32,452 bases of DNA. Origin: Prolixibacteraceae bacterium. Its GTDB lineage: Bacteria; Bacteroidota; Bacteroidia; Bacteroidales; Prolixibacteraceae. The DNA lies in assembly GCA_019459485.1 (NCBI GenBank), contig JAIBEZ010000106.1, positions 1 through 32,452 of the forward strand, given 5' to 3'. The translations under genes were made by a program, and so were the position numbers. Within the stretch, counting starts at the first letter, position 1. Each line of letters starts with the position of its first letter. Under the pieces are notes generated by a model. That model was given only the letters and a program-made list of their open reading frames with translations. It made no database searches and was not told the origin of the DNA. Below are positions 14,775 to 22,427 of this stretch, piece after piece.

Positions 14775-15656
14775 TTAGTCATTTTCTTCGTAGTAATAGG
14801 AGTAGTCAATTCCTTTCAAAAACATTTCGCGGTCATTTATTTTGGTGGTGAGCGCGTTTTTCAAAAGTGTTTTCAGAACGCTACTTTTAGTTGGACTTAG
14901 CATCATTGCGTTCATGTAATCCCGCTTGCTTATTTTACTCCAATCAACGCATTTTTTAAGGCGTTTTTTCAGTATCAAATCCAACCATATTCGGGCGCTT
15001 CTGCCATTGCCTTCCATAAAAGGGTGTGCAATGTTCATTTCTACATATTTGTTTACGATTTCGTCAAAAGTAGTTTCGGGCATTGCTTCTATTTGCTTTA
15101 AGGTATCGCCTAAAAAGCGCGATACGGCAAAATGAAAGCCACCTTTTGAAATATTTTTTTGTCTGATTTGTCCCGCAAAATCATACAATCCGCCAAACAA
15201 ATAAGCGTGTAATTGTTGCAAACTTTTGGTTGTACCAACTTCTATGCTGTTGATAAAAGTACTTTCAAACAATGCATACGCTTTTGTTTTGCTTTTTCCG
15301 TCTATGCTTTCATCACTGTATGTAAACCATTCAATAAACCGGTTTGCCTTTTTGCCCGGAAATTCTTTGCCCAAGGCAATAATGCCGGTGTAATCCAACA
15401 TATCGGTTAAATATCGTTTACCGTCACTTGCTAGCAGTTTCAGTTGGGTAGTGGCACTAACCAACTCGCTGTTTTCTTTCTTCAACTTCGCTTTAAGATA
15501 TTTCCAATAGTTGCGGGTCTTGGCGTAGTCGTCCTGGTCGGTAAGCAAAGCAACAATATCCAACACGCTAAACCACCACTTGGCGTTTTGCTCGTCCCAA
15601 ACGGCTCGCACTTCACGGTCGTAAAAAAAACGTATGGATATTTTTGCATTACTCAT
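14775..15656 (-). CDS. Bro-N and Fic domain fusion protein
   Basis: This 293-residue protein combines two domains. The N-terminal one (about 8-112) has a Bro-N-like pattern: [20 protein letters not shown], then [30 protein letters not shown] and FIEWF. Bro-N domains bind DNA and are known from phage and virus proteins. The C-terminal part (about 125-290) is a Fic domain with the catalytic motif [12 protein letters not shown] (H211 to R222) and a flanking GQIR-type loop. Fic enzymes transfer AMP or related groups onto proteins and may be toxins. The conserved acidic residue is Glu, as in some Fic proteins. No separate antitoxin or inhibitory (S/T)xxxE(G/N) motif is obvious. It lies between prmA and an MNT-domain gene in the accessory block. 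Confidence 0.85.
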   Translation of the reverse strand: MSNAKISIRFFYDREVRAVWDEQNAKWWFSVLDIVALLTDQDDYAKTRNYWKYLKAKLKKENSELVSATTQLKLLASDGKRYLTDMLDYTGIIALGKEFPGKKANRFIEWFTYSDESIDGKSKTKAYALFESTFINSIEVGTTKSLQQLHAYLFGGLYDFAGQIRQKNISKGGFHFAVSRFLGDTLKQIEAMPETTFDEIVNKYVEMNIAHPFMEGNGRSARIWLDLILKKRLKKCVDWSKISKRDYMNAMMLSPTKSSVLKTLLKNALTTKINDREMFLKGIDYSYYYEEND

Positions 15657-15666
15657 CGTTCAAAAT

Positions 15667-15710
15667 TAACTACTGGAGGAGCCTTGTACTCGATTGTGGG
15701 CTATGTGGTT
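15667..15710. repeat. Copy of group II intron tail, truncated
   Basis: This segment is similar along its length to 16269-16312, starting at TAACTACTGG in both and passing through TACTC(G/A)ATT. It corresponds to the 3' half of the domain VI hairpin and the intron end found in the other copy. The 5' half is missing, cut off at the Fic gene start. It sits between the Fic and MNT genes. Confidence 0.6.
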
Positions 15711-15730
15711 TTATTAACAATGTATCCCGT

Positions 15731-16021
15731 TTAGACATATATTAAATCTGAATCGATGGACTTTAAATATTTTTCTTTTATTCCTTTTTTAGAAACTAAA
15801 TCAACCTTAAATCCCACAATTTTTTCTAAATCATCCGCTAAATCAACGAATCTTATTCCAATCCTATCAGAAAACTCTACAAGAATATCTAAATCACTTG
15901 TGTCTTTTTGCTCTTTTCGTGAATAAGAACCAAAAATCGCCATGGATTTTATCGGATAGTCATTAAATAACCTGCTTTTGTGACTACTCAAGATGCTTTT
16001 TATCTCTTGTAATGTTTTCAT
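15731..16021 (-). CDS. MNT-type nucleotidyltransferase (minimal)
   Basis: This 96-residue protein is a minimal nucleotidyltransferase domain. It shows the signature FGSYSRKEQKDTSDLDILVEF, with G31-S32 and the catalytic D43/D45 pair. A further Asp lies in VDLVSKKG. MNT proteins are usually antitoxins to HEPN ribonucleases, modifying their partner with AMP. No HEPN gene is next to this one. The same-strand downstream gene is the Bro-N/Fic fusion, about 75 bp away, past an intron-tail copy. Its target could be Fic-linked or lost. The start ATG at 16021 fits the expected N-terminal length of the family. Confidence 0.85.
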   Translation of the reverse strand: MKTLQEIKSILSSHKSRLFNDYPIKSMAIFGSYSRKEQKDTSDLDILVEFSDRIGIRFVDLADDLEKIVGFKVDLVSKKGIKEKYLKSIDSDLIYV

Positions 16022-16049
16022 ACTCCAAAAATACTACTTTTAATCAATC

Positions 16050-16164
16050 AATGAAACGAATATGCCGCGGATATGATTTAAAGGTAGCGACGGAAAAAAG
16101 AATGAATTGGAACGAAGTGGAAATCCACGAAGTGAAAATTTAGTTCGAAGTGGATGCTTTCTGG
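16050..16164 (+). repeat. Dispersed repeat, copy A
   Basis: This copy shares AATGAAACGA, TATGCCGCG, AAAAAGAATGAA and GCGGATGCTTTCTGG-like blocks, in the same order, with 26966-27052. It carries about 28 extra bases in the middle, themselves made of the short repeats CGAAGTGG and CCACGAAGTG. It ends at the intron remnant. Confidence 0.75.
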
Positions 16165-16202
16165 TTATTGGTGTAAAGAACGATAGTGCTGATACCTGAC
16201 GA

Positions 16203-16312
16203 ACCGCTGTATTCGAGAACCGTACACAATTACACTCCCTTGCGGTGTGAGAAGAAGACTCCGTCAGCTAACTACTGGCGGAGTCTTCTACTCAATTAGT
16301 GGCTGGCTTTTT
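16203..16312 (+). mobile_element. Remnant of a group II intron 3' end (domains V-VI)
   Basis: The segment ACCGCTGTATTCGAGAACCG begins like domain V of a class of bacterial group II introns. Its central part is irregular compared with the usual sequence. A stem of 15 bp (one G-T pair), AGAAGACTCC... with GGAGTCTTCT, and the closing ACTCAAT match the domain VI hairpin and intron end. No reverse transcriptase/maturase gene is present, so this is a dead remnant. The match is by memory of the family's layout. A covariance search is needed to confirm it. Confidence 0.6.
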
Positions 16313-16335
16313 TATTTATCCTAAGTTGTTAATTT

Positions 16336-17514
16336 TCAAGCTTTGCAGTCCTGTTGTTTATTACTCACTTCTTCTTCGTTTGCTTTATGGTATGCTGGTC
16401 CAAAAGTTGTGTCATAAGATACTCTGTTAATAACTATTTTATTTATGCAGTCAACTGTAACTTTCTGGTCTTTAACTGGACGTCCAAATAATGCCAAGTT
16501 TGGAATACTTTGTGATTGTGCGTAGTTTCTTAGTTGAGGAATGCGTCTAATGGACATTCCATAAATTGTGTCAAATGGAATTGCTCCAGTCCGTATGAAG
16601 CTAAAATAAGATGGGTATATTATTCCGTCAAAGCCTTTTTCTTTTGCTTTTAATGCGATTTGTCTGCAAATATTGTATGAATGTTTACCTGCTAAAAATA
16701 GAAAGTGAATTGCAATGTCAAGGCTTTCAAATTCTGTGGCATCTTCCTCAATGAGTGCAGACAGATCAATAACTTTCAGCGGATACGCTGGTACTAATTT
16801 ACCAACAAATAGATTGTCCTCAACTGTCGCTCGGCACTCATGAATACAAAGTTCTAGGTCTGGTGAGCCATATAATACAGGGAAACCAATGTTGTCAAAT
16901 CTGTTTTCCCCCAAGTATTCATCAGGAGCTGTGTCATATTCTGAAATGTTGTGAGAAATTTTTGGATTTTTTCTTAAACGATAGAAGTGTTCTTTTTTTG
17001 ATAACTCTCTTGTTGGGAAAGTCGTTAAAATCTTTTCAATGATTTGATTTCTTTCGGCTTCATCTTGTAGAGATTTTAATGGCTCAACTTCGCCAAACAT
17101 CCAAAACCTAGGACCATAATAGAAAAGTCCTATTTCCCCTGGTTTTTCAATAAGATAAACATCTTCAGTCAACCAAGGAGAGACATCGATGTCCGATTGG
17201 TTAAAGTGTTGTTCATTAAACTGAATTAATGGGCAACCGCCATATTCAAACTTCTGAATTGTCCCAATTACAAAAAAACGATAACAAAGTTGTTGAACTA
17301 ATGACTTAGTTAGTTTATGTCCGCTTTCAGAATTACAGTTAGGACATTTTTGATTGTCTTGTAGGCCTATTACAGATGCGTCTAGTTTTAAGCCTTCGTC
17401 ATGAAAGCAGTTAGAGCAAAGCAATATTTTATCTTCATCATTATTGTTAGAGTGGTGGTCACTACCTCCTTCATTTGCAATAACTGCTTTATATGCTTTT
17501 TCAAAATCTGCCAT
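16336..17514 (-). CDS. RES-domain protein with N-terminal zinc ribbon
   Basis: This 392-residue protein starts with a likely zinc ribbon (C33/C36 in CSNC and C57/C60 in CPNC). A middle region of about 100 residues follows, which may be the domain that accompanies RES in conflict proteins. The C-terminal RES domain has HFYRLRKNPK (R179), GENRFDNIG (R205) and YGSPDLELCIHECR (E226 region). RES domains degrade NAD+ and act as toxins in some pairs. No Xre-type antitoxin gene is next to it here, and 392 residues is long for a RES toxin. It may be a stand-alone defence effector. This is inference, and the domain boundaries are approximate. Confidence 0.75.
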   Translation of the reverse strand: MADFEKAYKAVIANEGGSDHHSNNNDEDKILLCSNCFHDEGLKLDASVIGLQDNQKCPNCNSESGHKLTKSLVQQLCYRFFVIGTIQKFEYGGCPLIQFNEQHFNQSDIDVSPWLTEDVYLIEKPGEIGLFYYGPRFWMFGEVEPLKSLQDEAERNQIIEKILTTFPTRELSKKEHFYRLRKNPKISHNISEYDTAPDEYLGENRFDNIGFPVLYGSPDLELCIHECRATVEDNLFVGKLVPAYPLKVIDLSALIEEDATEFESLDIAIHFLFLAGKHSYNICRQIALKAKEKGFDGIIYPSYFSFIRTGAIPFDTIYGMSIRRIPQLRNYAQSQSIPNLALFGRPVKDQKVTVDCINKIVINRVSYDTTFGPAYHKANEEEVSNKQQDCKA

Positions 17515-17828
17515 AATTATTCAATGTCTGTTGAATGATGCGAACCGTCCTAAGCTTACACCTAACATTTGTATATAAACCGGATTCCAGATATATCAGC
17601 GTTGGTTTTATGCGAATACATCTTGGAAACGATGGATGTACCTAGTTTTTTGGGTGGTATGGTAGGTTTTTCACATTCAGTCGGGTATTGGTTGTTTTTT
17701 TTGTAGTAACGGTTATTTGCATACAAATATAAAATTATTGTCTCTTTAAAAAATTATTATCAATTTTAATTTACATGCGAATAGTTCCAAAGCGTATTTG
17801 TTTTTACTCTTTTTGGGCCAGTATTTCA

Positions 17829-17865
17829 TAAAAAAAGCCGGTCAGGATAAATTCCCAACCGGCCT
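17829..17865 (-). terminator. Rho-independent terminator of tpiA
   Basis: On the minus strand GCCGGT and ACCGGC pair around an inner GGGA/TCC stem and are followed by seven T's. It lies 150 bases beyond the tpiA stop codon. The distance is unusual and is filled by two repeat families, which suggests repeats were inserted between stop and terminator. Confidence 0.8.
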
Positions 17866-17960
17866 TGTATTTTTATTGAATCCCTTCGACACGCTGCGCT
17901 ACTCAGGGGGCGCCCTTCGACTGCCTCGCGCTCAGGAAGCACGCTGCTCAGGGCTCGTTG

Positions 17961-18013
17961 CTTCGGACTTTCGTCTCCTGACTTCGGTCTCCCGTCTCCT
18001 GTCTCCCGACTTC
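17961..18013 (+). repeat. GTCTCC repeat cluster, left of tpiA
   Basis: This run of imperfect GTCTCC(C/T)-type units opens with CTTCGGACTT and closes with GTCTCCCGACTTC. It ends directly at the tpiA stop codon (18014). An inverted, shorter copy lies at 18881-18918 on the other side of tpiA. Confidence 0.8.
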
Positions 18014-18772
18014 TTAGTACGCAGTAATAATTCCGAGGAAATCTTCGGCTTTTAATGAAGCGCCACCAATCAGTCCACCGTCGATGTCTGGTTGTGAAAA
18101 CAATTCAGGAGCATTTTTGGCGTTGCAGCTACCACCGTAAAGAATAGAAGTTTCTTCAGCAACAGCTTTTCCGAATTTGTCGGCAATCAAACCACGAATG
18201 TAAGCCAGCATTTCCTGAGCCTGAGCAGTAGAAGCAGTTACACCTGTTCCGATGGCCCAGATTGGTTCGTAAGCAATGGCAAGTTTCGAGAAGTCTTCAG
18301 TACTGAGGTTGAAAATGGTTTCTTCCAACTGAGTTTTAACGTATGCATTTTGTTCGTTGGCTTCGCGGATTGAAAGCGCTTCGCCGCAGCAATAAATTGG
18401 AGTTAAGCCGTTTGCAAGGGCAAGCGCCACTTTTTTATTCAGCGTTTCGCTTGTTTCGCCATAATATTCGCGACGTTCAGAGTGACCTAATATTACAAAT
18501 TCAGCGCCGGTTGATTTAACCATGGCAGCCGAAACTTCGCCGGTAAATGCGCCTTTTGCTTCAGCAGCACAATTCTGTGCAGCAACGCCAACAACTCCAG
18601 TATTAACAGCAGCTACAACGCTGGTAATGTGAGTGAAAGGAGTTCCAAGAACAACTACCACATCTTTTACTCCTGATATTGTAACCAATTCGCTTACTGC
18701 TTTTGCAAGTTCAACACCTTCCTGAACGGTAGTGTTACATTTCCAGTTTCCGGCAACGATCTTTTTTCTCAT
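18014..18772 (-). CDS. tpiA: Triose-phosphate isomerase
   Basis: This 252-residue protein has the catalytic triad of the family: K11 (GNWKCN), H97 (ILGHSERR) and E169 ([11 protein letters not shown]). It also has the phosphate-gripping end LYGGSC...[10 protein letters not shown]. It interconverts dihydroxyacetone phosphate and glyceraldehyde 3-phosphate in glycolysis in the cytoplasm. The ATG at 18772 (MRKKIVAGN) is preferred to the TTG at 18778. A putative -7 element lies about 35 bases upstream. The gene is flanked by inverted GTCTCC repeats, and its terminator is pushed 150 bp away. Confidence 0.97.
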   Translation of the reverse strand: MRKKIVAGNWKCNTTVQEGVELAKAVSELVTISGVKDVVVVLGTPFTHITSVVAAVNTGVVGVAAQNCAAEAKGAFTGEVSAAMVKSTGAEFVILGHSERREYYGETSETLNKKVALALANGLTPIYCCGEALSIREANEQNAYVKTQLEETIFNLSTEDFSKLAIAYEPIWAIGTGVTASTAQAQEMLAYIRGLIADKFGKAVAEETSILYGGSCNAKNAPELFSQPDIDGGLIGGASLKAEDFLGIITAY

Positions 18773-18807
18773 TATCAATGGGTTTTAATAGTTTTTTAAA
18801 ATTTTAC

Positions 18808-18815
18808 CAAAAGTA
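18808..18815 (-). promoter_or_regulatory. Putative -7 element (TACTTTTG) for tpiA
   Basis: On the minus strand TACTTTTG matches the TAnnTTTG -7 consensus and lies about 35 bases upstream of the tpiA ATG. A TTG lies 16 bases further upstream, a little nearer than the usual 19-21. It supports an independent tpiA transcript. Confidence 0.5.
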
Positions 18816-18880
18816 GAAAAAGGCTTTTTAACAACCTAACGAGCCCTGCAAGCATTCACTTTTATTAACTTTAGTTTAAG

Positions 18881-18918
18881 GAAGTCGGGAGACGGAGACC
18901 GGAGACGGAAGTCCGAAG
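18881..18918 (-). repeat. GTCTCC repeat cluster, right of tpiA (inverted)
   Basis: This inverted and shorter relative of 17961-18013 reads GAAGTCGGGAGACGG at its start and GGAAGTCCGAAG at its end. It lies between the RimB-RimK stop and the tpiA promoter. Confidence 0.8.
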
Positions 18919-18947
18919 ATGTGGGTAACCAAAAACTGTCCGGCATT

Positions 18948-20378
18948 TCAATCCTTCAAAATCTCCAATTCAGTTTCATAAACGAGTTCCTGTATTTCAG
19001 TTTCGGGCTGCCAGCCCAACTGCCGTTCAATTGCCAGAATCATCATGCCTGCAATGTCTTTTCCGGTGGCTGTTTCAATGCCTTCCAGTCCGGGCGATGA
19101 ATTTACTTCGAGCACCAGCGGCCCTTTGTTCGATCGAATAATATCTACCCCGGCGATTTGCAAACCAAGTACTTTGGCCGCTTTTACTGCCAGCTTTTTT
19201 TCTTCAGCAGTTATTTTTATTATTGAAGCGGTTCCGCCCTGGTGCAGATTTGCCCTGAATTCCCCTTTTGCAGCTTCGCGCTGAATGGATGCAACCACTT
19301 TGCCGTCGATCACAAAACAGCGGATGTCTTTTCCTCCGGCTTCTTTAATGAATTCCTGAACCAAAATGTTGGCATTAAGGCTTTTAAAAGCGTTTATCAC
19401 ACTTTCGGCAGCCTTTGCGTTTTCTGCCAGAACAACCCCTTTGCCCTGAGTTCCTTCCAGCAATTTGATGATCAGGGGCGCACCATTTACCATTTGTATC
19501 AGGTCGGTGGTGTCAAGCGGCGATTTTGCAAAACCGGTAATCGGAATTTGAATCCCGTTCTGTGAAAACAATTGTGACGAAAAAAGTTTGTCGCGCGACC
19601 GTCCAATTGATTCCCATGAGTTGGCACAAAAAATACCAAGCGAATCAAATTGCCTGATCAATGCACAACCATAAAATGTCAGATTTGGCCTCAACCGTGG
19701 AATGATCGCGTCCAGATTGTTCAGGCTGCGGCCTCCGCGGAAACGAACTTCAGGATTGGTGGCATCGAGCTTCATGTAACATTGCTGAACATTCAGGAAA
19801 ACCATTTCATGGCCGCGTTCTTCGCCGGCTTCAATGATCCGCTTGTTGCTGTACAATTCGGGATTGCTCGCCAATACCCCAATCCTCAATCCACTGCGTT
19901 TGTCCTTGAAATGCTGGTACAGTTCACTTATTTTTTCGCCGGAATAATCGCCCAGCAGGAAACTGTTTGCAGGATCAACTAAAACACGGTTTTCCATCGC
20001 TTCCCGTCCAAGCAACATGCGGAATCCCATCGAGTCGCGGTTGGCCAAAGTCAATTCAATGTTCCACTGGAAATTCCCTATTTTCATCGTCGATTGAATC
20101 ACAAAGCGTTTTTCAGAAATTCCGCTTGAGCTTTTTATATTGCGGTGATCAACAACTTTTGCTTTACAATGGAGGGTAATCCGCCGGGAATCCTGAATGG
20201 GGTGAACTTCGAAACTGACCCATTTTTCACCTTTCCGCATGAATTTGTGGATGTTGCTGGCATGAATCGTAGAGGTTTTCGCGCCCGAATCGACCCGTGC
20301 TTTGATGGCCGGAATGTTCAATCCGGGGAATGCGCACCATTCCTCTCCACCTATAATAATGTGTTCTCCTAATTCCAT
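18948..20378 (-). CDS. rimK: RimB-RimK fusion: zinc-protease domain plus ATP-grasp ligase
   Basis: This 476-residue protein joins two domains found as separate proteins in many bacteria. Residues 1-150 resemble the RimB-like ATP-dependent zinc protease domain, with an aspartyl-protease-like motif [14 protein letters not shown] (D30) and MLLGREAM. From about residue 170 ([13 protein letters not shown]) it is a RimK-type ATP-grasp ligase. Motifs are [56 protein letters not shown] and [14 protein letters not shown]. RimK adds glutamates to the C terminus of ribosomal protein S6 or related targets, and RimB modulates it. The fusion couples them in one chain. Other ATP-grasp functions, such as glutamylation of a peptide or cofactor, cannot be excluded. 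Its start is the ATG at 20378. Confidence 0.88.
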   Translation of the reverse strand: MELGEHIIIGGEEWCAFPGLNIPAIKARVDSGAKTSTIHASNIHKFMRKGEKWVSFEVHPIQDSRRITLHCKAKVVDHRNIKSSSGISEKRFVIQSTMKIGNFQWNIELTLANRDSMGFRMLLGREAMENRVLVDPANSFLLGDYSGEKISELYQHFKDKRSGLRIGVLASNPELYSNKRIIEAGEERGHEMVFLNVQQCYMKLDATNPEVRFRGGRSLNNLDAIIPRLRPNLTFYGCALIRQFDSLGIFCANSWESIGRSRDKLFSSQLFSQNGIQIPITGFAKSPLDTTDLIQMVNGAPLIIKLLEGTQGKGVVLAENAKAAESVINAFKSLNANILVQEFIKEAGGKDIRCFVIDGKVVASIQREAAKGEFRANLHQGGTASIIKITAEEKKLAVKAAKVLGLQIAGVDIIRSNKGPLVLEVNSSPGLEGIETATGKDIAGMMILAIERQLGWQPETEIQELVYETELEILKD

Positions 20379-20468
20379 TTTTCTATTTAATTGAATGCTG
20401 TTTTCTGCCCGAAATTACGGCAATTATTTGCCAACATTTATTGCAGTCGGGTTAATTTTTTGCAATAT

Positions 20469-20972
20469 TTATTTCTGATTTTTGACCAATTCGCCGGTGA
20501 TACAATAAACAACCGGACAAACCTCACAATTTTTATGAGTCAGGCTTAAAATCTGGTACATACGTTTGCGGTCGGTGTGCGGATATTCGCGGCAAGCTTT
20601 GGGTCTGTCTTCATAAACCATGCAGTAATTGTCGGGCATCAGAAACGGACAAGGCGTTTGCTTAAACACGTAATCCTTGTCTTCATCGATGTATAAATAT
20701 TGCGCAACAAAATCAACAGGTTTTATTTTCAGGCGCTTTGCCAGTTTTTCAATGTCTTTTTCAGTAATAACCGGACTGATTGTCGAACAGCAATTCGCAC
20801 AACTCAGGCAATCAAACTGATCGAACGCTTCATGGTGCAGTTTGTGAAACATGTCGTCCAGATTCTTTGGCTTTTTCGCCTTCAGCTTTTTGAAAAATGC
20901 AGTAAATTCCTGTTTCCGGTTGGCAGTCAGCTCTTTTAATTTTTCAGGCCTGATATATTGGGGGCGTTCCAT
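20469..20972 (-). CDS. YkgJ-family cysteine-cluster protein
   Basis: This 167-residue protein shows the YkgJ cysteine cluster. It has CLSCANCC (C55, C58, C61, C62), then CPFL...YCMVYEDRPKACREYP with more cysteines, and a final CEVCPVVYC. These ligate a metal, probably zinc or an Fe-S cluster. The family's function is unknown. It overlaps the 3' end of the EamA transporter gene by 29 bp, so translation is coupled or the two arose together. The start at 20972 is the only ATG before the cysteine cluster that preserves the N-terminal helix; the next is at residue 41. Confidence 0.85.
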   Translation of the reverse strand: MERPQYIRPEKLKELTANRKQEFTAFFKKLKAKKPKNLDDMFHKLHHEAFDQFDCLSCANCCSTISPVITEKDIEKLAKRLKIKPVDFVAQYLYIDEDKDYVFKQTPCPFLMPDNYCMVYEDRPKACREYPHTDRKRMYQILSLTHKNCEVCPVVYCITGELVKNQK

Positions 20973-21861
20973 TCTTTTTACGTTTCCAGTTAATTTGGGC
21001 CAAAAATAATCCTGAAATTACAATGGCAATTCCGATCATTTGATGAAAATTGAGTTCGTCGCCTAAAATGATGTAGGCAAAAACGGCCACGAATACAGGA
21101 ATAATGTTGATGAAAATATTTGATTTGTTGATTCCCATGTTGCGCACACTATAAGTAAAAAGTATAAACGCGAAGGTGGAGGCAAAGATGGCGAGTTTCA
21201 CAATTGCCCAGAACGCTTTGGCATGAAATGGTATCTGTGTGAAATCTGTCATCTCGAATCCCAGCCAGAAAGGTAGAAAAAACAATACGCCAATCATGTT
21301 TTGATAGGTGATGATGGTGAAAGTATTGTATCGGTGCGAAAGTCCTTTCAGCACGCTGGCATACCCGATGGCGCCCAAAACCGCCAGAAATTCGAGCGAA
21401 ATACCCAACGGTGAAGCTGAAAAATTGAACGAGCTGTCGAGAACCACCAGACTGACCCCCATAAAGGTGATAACCAAGCCGTAAAGGTTGGTGCGGCTAA
21501 GTTTTTCCTTGTAAAAATACCATGCGGCGATGGGCGAGAACAGCGGAATAGTTGCAACAATTACAGATGCAACGGTTGACGAAACATACAGTAATCCATA
21601 GCTTTCGCCCATGAAATAAAGGAATGGTTCGAAGAATGCCATTAAAATGAAAAGCTTCAGGTCACCGGCTTTTATTTTTTGAAGTTTACGGGAAAGAAAA
21701 GTGAAGACCAGCAACAAACCTGTGGAAATAATCAACCTGAATAGAATGGTAGTGAGCGGACCGTAGGCTTCGTAAACAATTTTGATCCACACGAACGAGA
21801 AGCTCCAGAATATCATCGACAAAATAGCCGCCCCCATGGGTAGCCATGCTTTGTTCTTCAT
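20944..21861 (-). CDS. EamA/DMT-superfamily transporter
   Basis: This 305-residue hydrophobic protein has about ten transmembrane helices and the duplicated EamA domain. The first half contains ILFRLIISTGLLLVFTF and STVASVIVATIPLFSPI. The second half contains KSNIFINIIPVFVAVFAYI. It would export or import a small solute across the inner membrane. The substrate is unknown. It ends in a short lysine-rich cytoplasmic tail. It shares 29 bp with the downstream YkgJ gene. A 566-bp gap holding the concentric palindrome lies upstream. Confidence 0.9.
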   Translation of the reverse strand: MKNKAWLPMGAAILSMIFWSFSFVWIKIVYEAYGPLTTILFRLIISTGLLLVFTFLSRKLQKIKAGDLKLFILMAFFEPFLYFMGESYGLLYVSSTVASVIVATIPLFSPIAAWYFYKEKLSRTNLYGLVITFMGVSLVVLDSSFNFSASPLGISLEFLAVLGAIGYASVLKGLSHRYNTFTIITYQNMIGVLFFLPFWLGFEMTDFTQIPFHAKAFWAIVKLAIFASTFAFILFTYSVRNMGINKSNIFINIIPVFVAVFAYIILGDELNFHQMIGIAIVISGLFLAQINWKRKKNGTPPIYQA

Positions 21862-21995
21862 TTTATGTTTTTACTGAGCCGCAAAAGTATGGTAAATTGG
21901 GTAGATAAAAAAGCATAAAAAAAGTCAGTGTGTACGACAAAATTCCCTTTTTGACAAAATAACCACAAAGTGGTTGAATGAATGTGAGTAGCCCT

Positions 21996-22022
21996 GGGCT
22001 TCGGCGTGAGCTCAGCCGAACG
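21996..22022 (-). repeat. 27-bp dispersed repeat, inverted copy
   Basis: GGGCTTCGGCGTGAGCTC followed by AGCCGAACG is the inverted copy of 587-613, with one difference. Similarity continues weakly past the CGAACG end. Confidence 0.8.
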
Positions 22023-22241
22023 ATGAAACTCAGGGTACAGGAAAGATAAGGGTTGAATTTGTTCGTCTTGATATTCAACTATTTGCAGAGTTGTGTTCTT
22101 TATCATCATTTTAACTCGTCCCGTGCCAGCGATTTTTTAGGTTGCTTTTAATTTTAGTATAAGCTGTATAATTTACTCATTGAGAATTGGTTAATCTGTT
22201 TTTCAATAGAATTAAATATGGCGACACTTTTTTTCATTATT

Positions 22242-22397
22242 AAATAAGGTAATAAGGTTGCTTTTTCCCTGTTCGTCTTTCTACTAAGGTTTGATGGGGA
22301 AAAATAAGGTTTTTTCAAGAATATAAAAACCTTATTTTCAATTTATTAACCTTAGTAGAAAAGTTGCACCTTTGATTTCCACCTTATTACCTTATTT
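22242..22397. repeat. 156-bp element with three concentric inverted repeats
   Basis: Three perfect inverted repeats share one centre, between 22319 and 22320. The outer arms are AAATAAGGTAATAAGGT (22242-22258, 22381-22397), the middle arms CTACTAAGGTT (22281-22291, 22348-22358) and the inner arms AAAATAAGGTTTTT (22301-22314, 22325-22338), with a 10-base loop. Each left arm carries TAAGGT cores, four in total. The spacers between arms do not pair well but have equal lengths on both sides. It can fold as a long hairpin in DNA or RNA. It starts about 30 bases past the acyltransferase stop in the direction of transcription. Confidence 0.92.
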
Positions 22398-22427
22398 GTC
22401 GCAGCTAAAATATGTCTATAGAACTAA

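Larger units (their letters stand above)
16022..16335. other. Gene-free stretch with a dispersed repeat and a group II intron remnant
   Basis: This gap contains a dispersed repeat copy (16050-16164, related to 26966-27052) and then the remnant of a group II intron 3' end (16203-16312). No gene is visible. The hairpin at 16250-16286 could also stop transcription coming from the RES gene. Confidence 0.65.
17515..18013. repeat. Gene-free stretch with tpiA terminator and repeats
   Basis: This 499-bp gap lies between the RES gene start and the tpiA stop. It holds AT-rich DNA (17515-17828), a strong hairpin terminator for tpiA (17829-17865), two and a half imperfect copies of CCCTTCGAC...GCTCAGG repeats (17882-17953), and a run of GTCTCC-type repeats (17961-18013) abutting the tpiA stop codon. 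I see no gene in it. Confidence 0.7.
21862..22427. repeat. Gene-free stretch with shared repeats and a concentric palindrome
   Basis: This 566-bp gap between an acyltransferase stop and the EamA start holds no credible gene. It contains the inverted copy of the GAGCTC repeat (21996-22022) and the three-level concentric inverted repeat (22242-22397). Both repeat families also occur together at 447-1211. Confidence 0.8.

Noticed and set aside
17515-17828. Possible gene-cassette recombination site upstream of the RES gene
   Set aside because: The region has some TAAC/GTTA-like ends but no convincing paired core sites, and no integrase is in the window.
21858-22109. Minus-strand frame upstream of the EamA gene
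   Set aside because: It covers the GAGCTC repeat and has no signal or domain. The EamA start at 21861 is independent.
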